Assembly: GCF_000145235.1 (NCBI RefSeq)
Contig: NC_014391.1
Coordinates: 2,798,001 to 2,862,000, forward strand
DNA length: 64,000 nt
Source of the DNA: Micromonospora aurantiaca ATCC 27029
GTDB lineage: Bacteria; Actinomycetota; Actinomycetes; Mycobacteriales; Micromonosporaceae
Direction of reading: 5' to 3'
In this document: in pieces, positions 10,168 through 20,364 of the stretch
Position numbering within the stretch: the stretch's first letter is position 1
How the letters are laid out: each line of letters opens with the position of its first letter
Made by a program: the position numbers and the translations under genes
Notes under the pieces: generated by a model
Seen by the model: only the letters and a program-made list of their open reading frames with translations
What the model was told of the DNA's origin: nothing
Databases searched by the model: none

Positions 10168-12990
10168 TCAGGACGTGGCGCTCTGTGTCTCGTCGGCCAG
10201 TGTCTCGGCGTACATGACGAGCCGGGACGGGAGGTCGGTCCGGCGCTTCACGTCGAGCTTGCGGTAGACCCGGGTCAGGTGCTGCTCGACAGTGCTCACC
10301 GTGATGAAGAGCCGGCTGGAGATCTGGCGGTTGGTGTGGCCCTGTGCGGCCAGCGCGGCGACGCGCCGCTCGGCGTCACTCAGCCCGTCGTCCGGTTCCT
10401 GGAGCTCGGCGGCGGCCGGGTACGCCGGCAGTCCGCTGCCCGGCTCCCGGCGGATCAGCCGCTGAGCCAGCACCGACGCCCCGCAGTCCTGCGCGAGCTG
10501 GTAGGCGCGGCGGACGAGCAGCCGGGCGCGGGCGGAGTCTCCGGCGCGCTGGAGTGTCTGACCGGTGTCGCCGAGGGCGCGGACGAGCTCCAACCGGTCG
10601 CCGCTGGACTGGAGCAGGTTGACCGCCTCGGAGAGCAGCTTGCGCCGGTGGTCCTGGGCGGCGGTGGTGGCGAGCAGGCGCAGCGTACGGCCCCGGGTCC
10701 GGTCGTCGACCCCGTGCGGCACCCGCAACTGCTCCTGCAGGAGCTGCATCGCCTGCGTCTTGTTGCCGACGCTGAGCTGCACCCGGGCCAGCTCCAGCCG
10801 CCACGGCACCAGTCCGGCCGCGTCGATCCCCCACGTACGCATCAGCTCGCCGCAGCGCCGCAGGTCGGTGGTGGCGGCGTGCGGCCGGCGTACGGCCAGG
10901 TGGTGCCGGCCGCGTGCGGCCAGGTAGTGCAGGCCCAACGGGGTGCGGAACATGCCGGGCGGGGTCGGGTGGGCCAGCCACCGGTCGGCCTCGGCGAACC
11001 GGCCCGACTCCGTCGCGGACGCGATCAGGGTGGACAGCGGTCCGGCGATCGCCACACCCCAGGCGGGGGCGGGCATGTCTTCCAGGGCCGCACGGGCGTG
11101 GTGCTCGGCACCGGGCAGATCGCCGACGCGCAGGGCCGCCTCCGCCCGGATCGCCCGGATCACGGCCCGCCAGCCCGGCGCGTGCTGAGCCACCGGCCGG
11201 TCGAGCAGCACGTCGCCCCAGACCGCGGCCCGGTCCGACCGGCCGGCCCAGAGCAGCGCCAGCAGGGGCGCGGTCAGCAGGCCGAGGGCGCCGTCGTCCG
11301 TGTGGTGGCGCTGCAGGATCTGCTCGGCGGTCGTCACCGTGTCGTTGTCGGCGGTCGGCGTCAGCGCGGCGCCGAGCACCGTGACCGCCTGCAGGAGCGG
11401 GCTGACGGTGGTCGGGGCGCCGGCCGCGCGGCTCCAGGTGGCCGGGGTCTGCCGCACGTTCGCCAGGTGGTCCGGGTGGGAGAGGGAGATCAGAAGCTGC
11501 ATGATCCGCAGGCGGCCGGGCGGGGCGGCCGGGCCCTGCTCCTCGTCCGCCGAGAAGCCGCTGACGGCCTCGGCAGCCTCATCGATGCGGCCCTGCCAGA
11601 GCAGGTACGGCACGGCGGAGAGGCTCGCATCGGTGGACCAGCCGGCGGCCCGCGCCGTCTGCACCAGCTCCGTCAGCTGCCCGTTCACCGTCAACGGGTT
11701 GATCTGCCAGCGGGCATTCACCAGCATCTCGGTGGTGGCGGTGCGTTGCTGCTCGTCCACCGGCGCGCGGGCGAGCAGCCGCAGGCAGGCTGTCGCCACG
11801 TCGGGCCGGCCCGACGAGAGCGCGTGACCGGCGGCGTCCTGGAGCACCGGCACCCTCCAGCCGGTCACCGCCGCACCGGCGGCAACGAGGTGCTCGGCGA
11901 CCACGCTCGCCTCGGCGCCGCGGTCGTGCAGCACCTCGGCGGCCCGCTGGTGCAGGCTGCGCCGCTCGTCGGCCGACATGTCAGCCAGGATCGAGCGCAG
12001 GATGCGCGAGTGGCGTAGCTGGTCGCACTCCATCAGGCCCGAGGTACGCAACACCCGTACCGCCGGGACCGTGGTCGCGGGCATCACGTCGAGGAGGTGG
12101 CCGAGCAGTTCGGTCGACGCGGGCCGGTCGAGCACGGCGAGCGCCTGGGCCACCCGGCGTACCCCGGGCTCGTGGCGGTAGAGGCACCCGAGCACGGCCT
12201 GGTCGAACGCGCCACCGACGGACGGAACGTCGTGGTCGCTGCCCTCGCCACCGGCCCGTTCGTCGAGCAGCGCCCGGGTGAGCAGCGGATTGCCTCCGGT
12301 CATCCGGACGTAGTGTTCCGCGGTCGCGCGGGTGTCGGCGTCGTCGACGGCGCCCTCGACCAGCCGGGCGACGGCGTCGACGGTCAGCGGTGGCAGGCCG
12401 ATCCGGGAGAAGTGCGGCTGGCTGAGCAGCTCGGCGCGGAACAGCGGGTGCGGCGGGCGCAGCGTCGACGCCTCCGCGAACACGACCATGATCCGGGCGT
12501 GGCGCAGCCGCCGGGTCACGTAGAGAAGGCAGTGCAGCGAGGCCGGGTCCGCGTGGTGCACGTCGTCGACGAGGAGGACCAGGGGCCCGTTGGCAGTCAG
12601 GTCGATCAGGGTGGTGAAGAGGCCGTGCAGCAGGGGTGCCCAGGCCCGGTCTCCGTCGGACGCCTCGCCGCCGACTTCGGGCAACGGCACCGCGGAGGTG
12701 GCGTCGCGCAGCAGCTTCTCGACGTGGGCGGCGGTCTCCGGGGCGAGTCGTGCACTGTGGAACAGCTGCCCGACGACTCCCAGGTGGAGACCGCGCTCCG
12801 CCCGCGAGCCGGTCGCGCTCATCACCTGCCCGCGGGAGCCGGCCGTCCACTCGCCGAACGACTCCAGCAGGCTGGTCTTGCCGCTGCCCACGGCACCGGT
12901 GACCAGCGCGACGTGTCCGCGCTGCTGCTCCTCGCACGCGTGGAACACGCGCCGCAGACGGGTGATCTGTTCCTCTTGCTGAACCAACAC
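10168..12990 (-). CDS. LAL-family (large ATP-binding LuxR) transcriptional activator
   Basis: 940 aa from a GTG at 12990, preceded by AAGGAGGG eleven bases upstream; the frame stays open further upstream but that extension is Arg/Pro-rich and has no such signal. N-terminal AAA-like ATPase with Walker A GAVGSGKTSLL and Walker B LVLLVDDVHHAD, a long helical middle region, and a C-terminal LuxR helix-turn-helix (LSDAERRVAALAAQGHTNRQ, then STVEQHLTRVYRKLDV). Size and layout match pathway-specific LAL activators of macrolide-type PKS clusters. It points back toward the PKS operon and likely activates it and the exporter. Confidence 0.93.
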   Translation of the reverse strand: MLVQQEEQITRLRRVFHACEEQQRGHVALVTGAVGSGKTSLLESFGEWTAGSRGQVMSATGSRAERGLHLGVVGQLFHSARLAPETAAHVEKLLRDATSAVPLPEVGGEASDGDRAWAPLLHGLFTTLIDLTANGPLVLLVDDVHHADPASLHCLLYVTRRLRHARIMVVFAEASTLRPPHPLFRAELLSQPHFSRIGLPPLTVDAVARLVEGAVDDADTRATAEHYVRMTGGNPLLTRALLDERAGGEGSDHDVPSVGGAFDQAVLGCLYRHEPGVRRVAQALAVLDRPASTELLGHLLDVMPATTVPAVRVLRTSGLMECDQLRHSRILRSILADMSADERRSLHQRAAEVLHDRGAEASVVAEHLVAAGAAVTGWRVPVLQDAAGHALSSGRPDVATACLRLLARAPVDEQQRTATTEMLVNARWQINPLTVNGQLTELVQTARAAGWSTDASLSAVPYLLWQGRIDEAAEAVSGFSADEEQGPAAPPGRLRIMQLLISLSHPDHLANVRQTPATWSRAAGAPTTVSPLLQAVTVLGAALTPTADNDTVTTAEQILQRHHTDDGALGLLTAPLLALLWAGRSDRAAVWGDVLLDRPVAQHAPGWRAVIRAIRAEAALRVGDLPGAEHHARAALEDMPAPAWGVAIAGPLSTLIASATESGRFAEADRWLAHPTPPGMFRTPLGLHYLAARGRHHLAVRRPHAATTDLRRCGELMRTWGIDAAGLVPWRLELARVQLSVGNKTQAMQLLQEQLRVPHGVDDRTRGRTLRLLATTAAQDHRRKLLSEAVNLLQSSGDRLELVRALGDTGQTLQRAGDSARARLLVRRAYQLAQDCGASVLAQRLIRREPGSGLPAYPAAAELQEPDDGLSDAERRVAALAAQGHTNRQISSRLFITVSTVEQHLTRVYRKLDVKRRTDLPSRLVMYAETLADETQSATS

Positions 12991-13503
12991 CTGCGCGTAA
13001 GCCCTCCTTGTACGCGGCGCGGGCCTGGAAACGCCGGTGCGGCCCGACACCGCCACCCCTGCCGGAGACAGCCGCCCCTCCGCCCGCGTCTCGACGGGTA
13101 GGGGTGGAGCGCGCCGGGCGGCCACGCCGGGTGGACCTGAAATCCTTCGTCGGACCGGTCTTCTTGCCGTACGGTCCGCGTGTCGAGGCGAGTCTGGCAC
13201 CGGCATGATGGTGCGACAACGGGCGTGAGACCCCATCGTTTCGCACCCAAACCTGCGGCCCCAGAAGGCATTTAGGGGTTGCGCGACTCGGGGTGAGGGG
13301 TGTTGGAGCCGATCGGCCCGGGGGAGGCGACACGCCGGTGAGCGGCCGGTGTCGGGGCGTACGGCTTGATGGTGCCACACCGCGACTCCCGGCGCACGCC
13401 TGGTGGTACCCACAGTGGTGGTGAGCAGACTCTTCGCGACGGCCGGCGAGGGCGACGGTCGCGTGACACCCGGTGGCTGTTCCGTGCGTAAGCCCGATCG
13501 GGA
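12991..13503. other. Upstream region of the first LAL gene, no gene seen
   Basis: 513 bases between the two leftward LAL genes, with no convincing coding sequence. It holds two AGGGGT units 22 bases apart (starting 13274 and 13296, the first within TAGGGGTTG). It also holds a 7-bp dyad CGGACCG/CGGTCCG (13151-13157 and 13172-13178). The promoter of the first LAL gene must lie here. Confidence 0.5.
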
Positions 13504-16354
13504 TCAGCGCGGCCGAGGGCCGGACGGACGGCCGCCCGGGGGGTCCGTGCCCCGCGTCAGCGGATCCAGCACCGTCGTACCGGGGCGGTCGAACCGCAGC
13601 CGTCCGGCGAGTTCGCTGCGCGAGTTGACGTCCAGCTTCCGGTAGATGCGCGTCATTCGCTGTTCGATCGCGCTGACCGTCAGGAAGAGCTTCTCGGCGA
13701 TCTCACGATTGGTGTGACCCTGGGCGGCCAGGGTGGCCATCCTGGATTCGGTGTCCGTCAGGCCCTGGACCACGACCGCCGCACCCGCCCGGCCGCCGGT
13801 GGCACCGTCTCTGGTGGACAGGGCGCTGGGCCACAACGTCGGGATGCCGCACTCCTCTGCGAGAGCCCGGGCCGACCGGGTCGCGGCGCGGGCCTGCCGC
13901 CGGTCGCCGGCCTGCTCGTAGGCGTGACCGAGGTCGGCAAGGTTGTGCGCCAGTTCCATCCGGTCGCCGCACTGCCGCAGCAGCCGTACGGCGCTGCGCA
14001 GGTGCGGGATCCGTTCCTGTCCCTCCTCGGTCGCGGCCAGAACCCGCAGGGCCGCGGCCCGGTACCGGACATGGACGGGCCGCAGCCGGGCCAACTCGTC
14101 GCGCACCAGCTTGCGCGCCTGCTGACGGCGGCCCATCCGGAGCAGTGCCCGAGCCGACTCGGTGCGCCACGGCACCAGGCCCGAGAAGTCCAGCCGCCAC
14201 CGCTGCATCAGCTGCCCGCAGAGCTGGAAGTCGGCCAGCGCGGCCTCGGGGCTTCCCGCGGCGAGGGCGTGCGTCCCGCGGGCGTGCAGGTAGTGCAGCC
14301 CGAGCGGGGTCTCGAAGATCGCCGGCGGCACCGGCACCTGAAGGCAGGCGGCCGCCGTGTCGAGCTGGTCCATGAAGGTCAGGGCCCGTATCCGGACGGC
14401 GAGAGGTATCCCGATCACCACCCCCCAGCCTTTCGGCGAGAGCTGCCCCAGTGCCTCGTCGGCCAGCTTGCCGGCGCGGGGGAGGTCGCCGAGCCGGCCG
14501 GCGACGGCGGCCCGCAGGGCGGTGAGCGTAGCCGAGGGGGTGGTGTGGGGTGGCGAGGTGGCGGTCCAGCCGGTCGCACCAGTCGTCGGCCAGGTCGAGC
14601 CGGTCGGCGTAGATCATGGCGATGAGGGCGCAGATGACCCTCCACATGTGCGGTTCGTCGTCCGGCCCGGTGGTCGACAGTGTCCGCTCGGCCGCCTCGA
14701 CCACGCCCGCGTCACCCCGGGCCAGCACGCCGGACAGCAGGATGACTCCGCTGAGCCCGTGCTTGACCCGGGCCAGCGTGAGCGGATCCCGCGCGGCCAC
14801 GGCGGGCGCGGGCCGGTCGACCATGACCCCGGGATAGAGCGTCGAGATCCAGCCGGTGATGACGAGCAGCTCGGCCGCGGACTGCGGATCGGCGGGATCC
14901 GACCGCTCGCTCAGGTGCCTGACCAGGTCGACGGCCTTGTCGATCTCACCGTGCCAGAGGAGGTACTGGATGGGGCCGGCGGCCTGTTGGCTGCCGAGGT
15001 GCCCGGCCCGGATGGCGGTGGCGACGCTGACCAGGTGGGGGATCGTGGCCTGCGGGTCGAGTCGCCACTCGGCGCGCGCCAGCGCGGAGCGGATCCGCGC
15101 CCGCAGACACTCGCCGACGCCACTGCGGTGCGCCCGGCGCAGGTACCGTAGGGCGGTCTCCACCTCGCCGTCGAGCAGCGCCTGCTCGCCGGCGTCCAGC
15201 AGGGTCTGCGCCATCCAGGGTTCGGCCAGCTCGCCGATGTCCACCAGGTGCGGCGCGATCCGGGCCGGGGGCGCGCCGTCGTCGTGCAGCAGGCGGGCTG
15301 CTCCCAGATGCAGCCGTACGCGTTCCTCGGCGGTCATCCCGTCGATCACGGCCTGGGTCACCGCCGGATGGCGCAACCCCTGTTCGTCGATCAGCCCCGC
15401 GCTGGTCGACTTGTCGACAGCGCCCAGCGCGGGGTGCAACCGGGCGTCGACGAGATGCGGCAGCAGGCTGCCGTGCAGCGGCTCGCCGGTCACGGCGAGC
15501 ACCCGGGCGGCGTTGAGCACCAGGCGGTCGCAGCGGTACAGGCAGCTCAGCACGGCCTCCCGGAACGACTCGCCGACCGCCGGGGCGTCGGCGGACCGTG
15601 GCGCGGCTGCCTGGTCATCGGCGAGCGCATGCACCAGGAGCGGATTCCCGCCGCTGATCCGGTGGCTCTCCTCGGCGATGCTGCGGGCGAGCGGGATGTC
15701 GAGCCGCTGGGCGAGCAGCTGGAACGTCCCCTCGGCGGTGAGCAGCGGCAGGCGGATGCGGTGCAGCTTCGCCGGTTGCAGCATCTCGGCGTGCACGTCC
15801 GCCTGCCACGGCCGGGTGCGTGGCGCCTCCGTCAGGACCATCAGCACGGGCAGGCCGGAGAGCCGCCGGGCCACGTAATCGAGACAGCGCAGCGACGGCA
15901 CGTCCGCGTGGTGGATGTCGTCCACCACGATGACCAGCGGCCCCCGCGAGGTCAGTTCGAGCAGGGCGCGCCCGATGGCGGCGGTGAGCCGGGCGTTCTC
16001 CGCGTCCGCCGGATCGGCGTCGCTCCATGCGAGGGCGCCCGCGTCCAGCAGCCGGGCGAGGCGGGCCCGGATGTCGGGGGCGTCCGCGGCGCACGACGGC
16101 ACCGCGCGGACGAGCTGCCGGACGACCTCCAGCGGTACGCTGCGCTCCGCGCGGGAGGCGCTCGCGCCGATGACCCGTGCTCCGGCGTCGCAGGCGCGCC
16201 GGGCGAAGGTCTGTGAGAGCGCGGTCTTGCCGGAGCCGACCGGGCCGGTCAGCACGGTCACCGGCCGGTCGGTCGGCGAGGTGCCGCCGCGGAGCAGGTC
16301 TGCGAGTCGGCGCTCCAGCAGGCCGAGCTGGCTTGAACGCTCGGTCAGCTCCAT
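13504..16354 (-). pseudogene. Second LAL-family regulator, reading frame broken near 14536-14541
   Basis: Paralogue of the LAL gene next door. One frame from the ATG at 16354 (GGAGGGG five bases upstream) gives the ATPase part (GPVGSGKTALSQTF, VIVVDDIHHADVPS) and helical middle, then turns into Arg/Pro-rich nonsense at about 14540. Another frame carries on the same protein family from there to 13504, ending in a clean LuxR helix-turn-helix (TDTESRMATLAAQGHTNREI). The switch falls at a run of five G (14536-14540 on the given strand), where one base too many or too few restores a continuous protein of about 950 aa. This may be a sequencing error or a real inactivation. If intact it would be a second activator of the left cluster. 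Confidence 0.8.
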
Positions 16355-17628
16355 CACCGCCCCCTCCGGGGGAGGGCCGCGTGCCCGGTGCGGCCCGACA
16401 GCTCGACCAAATTGGAGACCGGCAATTCTTGACCCATTCCATTATCGGCAAGTATCGACGGGTGTCGAGCTTTGCCGGTGCGCCATCGACCGACTTGACC
16501 GGTTGGCTGCTGCGAGCCGTGTTCCCGTGTGCGTCGGCGATAATTCCCCAGCTCTCGCGGGGTCGACACTTCCTATCGACCTCCTTGATGGTGGGAGTAT
16601 GGCAGTTGGGCAATTGGGCGGCAAGCCGAGTTGTGTAAAGGATGAGCAAACATGGGTTACTTGTCTCGGGTGACCCGGACCGGGGGTGGCGACGGAAAGT
16701 CGCCGGCTGGTCCCGTACCGTGACAGAGCGCTCCCATGAGCCGATGGTTCCGCTTATTCGGCCCGCCTGATGATTGGCGAATGGGCTTTTCCGTGCTAAT
16801 CCGGCGTCCGGGCGTTGCCGGTCGCTCTCGCCGAGGTGTTCGAAGCCGCCCGCGGTTGCGGCGTGCGGAGACGTCGAGCTGGGCGTCATCGTCGTTGAAC
16901 TCGGCGTTCGTGACCCCGCCCGTGCCGATCCCGGCGCGGGCGGGCCTGGTGCCGGAAGCTGGTGTGGAGGTGTCGTCCGCCCCCGGGGTGGGGCTGCGGG
17001 GCCTGGTCGGGCCTCCGGCAATTGCCGGAGGCGCTCGATTGTTGCGATGTAAGGCATTGATGCCGGAACTGCGATCGATGCCTGTCCGATCCTGCCGGCG
17101 GTCGAGGCTTGGTGTGCGTCGGCGGGCCACGATTCGGACGTTTGGGAGATTCTGCGATTATGTATGAAAAGGAATTATGCGTCCGAGTGTCCTGTTGGTT
17201 GCGGAGGTCTGCGGTCCCATTCGGCCTGAAGGCTGATCTCATGCGGGACGCGTCAATGCGATAAAGTCGTGACGGCGAGTTGCCGGGCATTGAGAAAGAC
17301 GTTTTCCGATCGGTTTTCGCTCGCTGAAGACAAATGCGGTCTCTGTATTGTTCGCCGAGCCGGAGTGAGCGCTCGGGCCGGCCGTTGTGTCCGGACGGCC
17401 GGGATCCGGTCCTAGCTGGCCAGTAGGCCCGGACAGGGGGATTCGGACTCGGCGGCTAGGGGTTGTGCCCGACGATAGCCCGGCCCTAATTTCGGGGCAC
17501 CCGGTCTCCACCGTCTGGATAGCCGGACATGGGGCCGTGCAGGCCCGAGACCTGAAGGGTTCTGTGGCCGTCGTGATGTCCCAGCTGCCGCCGCGACTCG
17601 TTGCCGCCCCGCGCAGGGGATAGCGGAG
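16355..17628. other. Long divergent intergenic region without a convincing gene
   Basis: About 1.27 kb between the leftward LAL gene and the rightward ligase-like gene. It contains AT-richer patches (for example 16440-16480, 16590-16650 and 17150-17345) unlike the surroundings. It also contains a perfect palindrome at 17011-17032 and a CTAGGGGTTG box at 17456-17465. The open frames within it have no family resemblance and rely on rare codons. Confidence 0.5.
17011..17032. promoter_or_regulatory. 22-bp perfect palindrome
   Basis: GCCTCCGGCAA followed directly by its reverse complement, with no loop, in the divergent gap between the LAL gene and the ligase-like gene. The symmetry suits a dimeric DNA-binding protein better than a terminator. 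Its regulator is unknown. Confidence 0.45.
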
Positions 17629-19005
17629 ATGACACTGCTGCCGGTGCTGCGTGGATTCGGTGCGGATCGGGCCGACGCGGTCACGGTGGCCGGAAAAGCC
17701 CTCTCCAGCGAGGCCCTGCTGGGCTGCGTCACCGCCGTCGCTGATCGGATCAGGGGCGCGACCGCGGTCGCGGTCGACGGCACACCGACGCTGGAAGCGG
17801 TGGTCGGAATGCTCGGCGCCCTCCTCGCCGGGGCGCCGCTCGTACCGCTGCCTCCCGGCGCCGACGAACGCGAACGCCGCCGCATCCTGCGGCAGTCCGG
17901 AGCGACGGTGATCCTCGGCCGTGCCCCGTCCGGGGCCGACGGCCTGTCCACGATCCCGGTCGACCTGCGAGAACACGCCTCGACGCGGCACCCCGAGCCC
18001 GCCCCGGGCAGCGACGCCGTCATCCTCTACACCGGTGGCGCATCAGGGCCGCCACGAGGGGTGCGCATCTCGCGCCGCGCCATCGCCGCCGACCTCGACC
18101 TTCTGGCCCGTGCGTGGCACTGGAGCGAGGAGGACGTGGTCGTCCAGGGCACCCCGCTGTTCCGGGCGTACGGTCTGGTCGTCGGCCTGCTCGGCGCACT
18201 GCGGGCCGGAAGCCGTTTCGTCCACCTCGATGACGCCGGCACCGCCGGGCCGGTCGGCTCCATGCACCTGGCGTCGCCCGACCAGTGGGCGAGGATAGCG
18301 CTGGACGGCCACCGGGCCCGGCCGCTGTCCGCGGCGCGGATCCTCGTTTCCGCGGACGGTCCGCTGGCCCGCGCCGTGGCCGAGCGGCTCCGACTGCTCA
18401 CCTCGCACCGGCCGGTGCAGGCCTACGGCACCACCGAGACGCTCGTCGCGCTGACCGGGCGGGCCGGCGACCGTTCGGTTCCGGGCGCTGTCGGCACCCC
18501 CCTGCCCGGCGTCGAGACGCGCGTGCTGGACCGCGAGGACCGGCCGGTGCCGGCCGACGGCCAGTCGGCGGGCGAGCTGAGCGTCTGCGGGCCGACGCTG
18601 TTCAGCGGGTACGTCGGCGGGCGGAGCCTCGCCGCCGGTCGCTGGCACGCCACCGGGGACCTGGCCAGCGTGGCCCCCGACGGCACGTACCGGATCATCG
18701 GGCGGTGCGGGCTCGACGTGGTGCACAGCCGGGGCCGGCGAATGCCCACCGGGCAGATCGAGGAGGCGTTGCTGAGTCACCCCGGCGTGCGCGACGCCGC
18801 CGTCGTCGGCACGCCGCACCACGCGCTCGGCGAGCAGGTCACCGCCTACGTCGTCGCCGAGGGGGTGACCGCGCAGGTGCTCATCGACCACGTCGGCCGG
18901 TACCTCTCGGCGGGCCAGCGCCCCCGGCGGGTGCACTTCGTCGACGAGCTGCCGCGCAGCGCCTTCGGGCGGATCAGGAAGTCCCTGCTGATCGCCCGCG
19001 GCTGA
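17629..19005 (+). CDS. Degenerate ANL-superfamily ligase, MatB paralogue, probably inactive
   Basis: 458 aa and clearly homologous along its whole length to the MatB-like protein encoded at 20361-21773. Signature residues are altered, however. The phosphate-binding loop YTSGTTGAPKG is YTGGASGPPRG, the FHVHGL segment is FRAYGL, and the C-terminal catalytic lysine motif (ALGKVQK in the paralogue) is AFGRIRK, replacing the Lys needed for adenylation with Arg. The GTTET motif and the HATGD hinge remain. It may be a pseudoenzyme or accept a different substrate. The ATG has a GCGGAG signal just upstream. It stands alone behind the long regulatory region. Confidence 0.85.
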   Translation: MTLLPVLRGFGADRADAVTVAGKALSSEALLGCVTAVADRIRGATAVAVDGTPTLEAVVGMLGALLAGAPLVPLPPGADERERRRILRQSGATVILGRAPSGADGLSTIPVDLREHASTRHPEPAPGSDAVILYTGGASGPPRGVRISRRAIAADLDLLARAWHWSEEDVVVQGTPLFRAYGLVVGLLGALRAGSRFVHLDDAGTAGPVGSMHLASPDQWARIALDGHRARPLSAARILVSADGPLARAVAERLRLLTSHRPVQAYGTTETLVALTGRAGDRSVPGAVGTPLPGVETRVLDREDRPVPADGQSAGELSVCGPTLFSGYVGGRSLAAGRWHATGDLASVAPDGTYRIIGRCGLDVVHSRGRRMPTGQIEEALLSHPGVRDAAVVGTPHHALGEQVTAYVVAEGVTAQVLIDHVGRYLSAGQRPRRVHFVDELPRSAFGRIRKSLLIARG

Positions 19006-19047
19006 GCCGGCCGGACAGCGGGCGGCGGTGACCCGCCCCCGCCACGG

Positions 19048-19533
19048 TCAGCCCTCCACCCAGCCGTGCCGCCGGGCCAGCTCCAGCATCCTCGCACGTA
19101 CCGCCACGATCTGCGCTCCGGTCAGGTCCGACACGGAGGTCACCAGCGCCTCGGTGGTCTCCGCGGAGAAGGCCCGCTCGGAGAGGACGTCGCACAGGCC
19201 CTCGTCCTCCTCCGCGCCGCCCGTGGCCTGCCCGCTGTCCCTGCTGCGCCCGCCGCCGACCGTGACGCCGGCCCGGGCGGACAGCCCGGCACCGGCCGCC
19301 GGGACGCGATCCGCACCCGGGGCGACGCCGGACACCCGCACCAGCACGGCCTTGGGCCCGCGCTCGGTCTCCACCGCGTCGTACTCGACCGGGACGCCGG
19401 GCGTCAGTGCCCACTTGTCGCCGTCGAGCATGTTCGCGTGCACGAACACGTCGTCGCTGCCGTCGTCCGGGGCGATGAACCCGTAGCCCCGCACCTCGTC
19501 GAACCGCACCACTTTGCCAGTAAGCATCGCCAT
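19048..19533 (-). CDS. Cold-shock domain protein with C-terminal extension
   Basis: About 161 aa. The N-terminal 65 residues form a cold-shock domain: GKVVRFDEVRGYGFIAPD and DDVFVHANML carry the RNP1- and RNP2-like aromatic residues for single-stranded nucleic acid binding. The remaining 90 residues are a low-complexity linker and a helical tail ending near RRHGWVEG. Start at 19533 was chosen so the protein begins MAMLTGKV; ATGs at 19527 and 19545 are possible. Probably a general RNA/DNA-binding regulator, not pathway-specific. Confidence 0.85.
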   Translation of the reverse strand: MAMLTGKVVRFDEVRGYGFIAPDDGSDDVFVHANMLDGDKWALTPGVPVEYDAVETERGPKAVLVRVSGVAPGADRVPAAGAGLSARAGVTVGGGRSRDSGQATGGAEEDEGLCDVLSERAFSAETTEALVTSVSDLTGAQIVAVRARMLELARRHGWVEG

Positions 19534-19701
19534 TCCCGCGTCCATCCGCCCCAAATCCAGGTGCCCCGCCCGCAGGACCGGGACGGCGCCCAGAGTGGCA
19601 CCTGTCCCGTGCAGGCCGGCACCCGTACCCGACCCCTATGGTGCACCTATCGCCGAGGCCCGCCGCGGCGAGGGGTGCCGCAGCGCCTACCATCGGCCAA
19701 C

Positions 19702-20364
19702 GTGATCGAGCAGATCCTGCCCCCCACCGTGGCGGTGTCCGAGTCCTTCACCGATCCCGCCGGCGTGACCCTGTTCCCCGAGGAGGAGGCGCTGGTGGCA
19801 CGGTCGGTGGAGAAACGCCGCCGGGAGTTCACCACAGTGCGGCACTGCGCCCGGTTGGCCCTCGGCGAGCTGGGCCTCGCCCCGGCGCCGATCGTCTCCG
19901 GCGCACGCGGTGCCCCGCTCTGGCCGGACGGCGTGGTCGGCAGTATGACGCACTGCGATGGCTACCGGGCGGCGGTCGTCGGCCGTACGGCGGCGTTCGC
20001 CAGCCTCGGGGTGGACGCCGAGCCGCACGCCCCGCTGCCCGACGGGGTGCTTGGAGCGATCGCCCTGCCGGCCGAACGGTCGCGCACCGTCACGCTGGGC
20101 GCGGTCCGCCCCGCCGTCTGCTGGGACCGCCTGTTGTTCAGCGCCAAGGAGGCGGTGTACAAGGCGTGGTTCCCGCTCACCGGCCAGTGGCTGGACTTCT
20201 CCGAGGCGGACATCGTGTTCGACCCGGCCGGCACGTTCGAGGCCCGGCTGCTGGTGCCCGGTCCGGTGTTCGGCGGGGCCGAGGTGCGGGCGTTCGCGGG
20301 CAGGTTCCTGGTCGAGCAAGGGCTGGTGGTCACCGCGGTCAGCATCCCGGCGGTCGCGTCCTAA
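19702..20364 (+). CDS. 4'-phosphopantetheinyl transferase, EntD/Sfp type
   Basis: 220 aa from a GTG at 19702. Motifs of the EntD-like group are clear: GSMTHCDGY, the metal-binding GVDAEP and FSAKEAVYKAWFP. Transfers phosphopantetheine from CoA to the serine of carrier proteins and so could activate the ACPs of the type I PKS at the left edge; the enediyne PKS carries its own transferase domain. The longer in-frame extension upstream overlaps the cold-shock gene and was rejected. It ends tail to tail with the MatB-like gene, sharing four bases. Confidence 0.92.
   Translation: MIEQILPPTVAVSESFTDPAGVTLFPEEEALVARSVEKRRREFTTVRHCARLALGELGLAPAPIVSGARGAPLWPDGVVGSMTHCDGYRAAVVGRTAAFASLGVDAEPHAPLPDGVLGAIALPAERSRTVTLGAVRPAVCWDRLLFSAKEAVYKAWFPLTGQWLDFSEADIVFDPAGTFEARLLVPGPVFGGAEVRAFAGRFLVEQGLVVTAVSIPAVAS

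Noticed and set aside
12991..13413. N-terminal extension of the first LAL gene
   Set aside because: Composition is Arg/Pro-rich without family resemblance, while the GTG at 12990 has a strong AAGGAGGG signal and gives a normal-length LAL.
16736..17167. 143-codon frame in the long divergent gap
   Set aside because: Low-complexity Arg/Ser/Pro sequence with no family pattern or convincing ribosome site.
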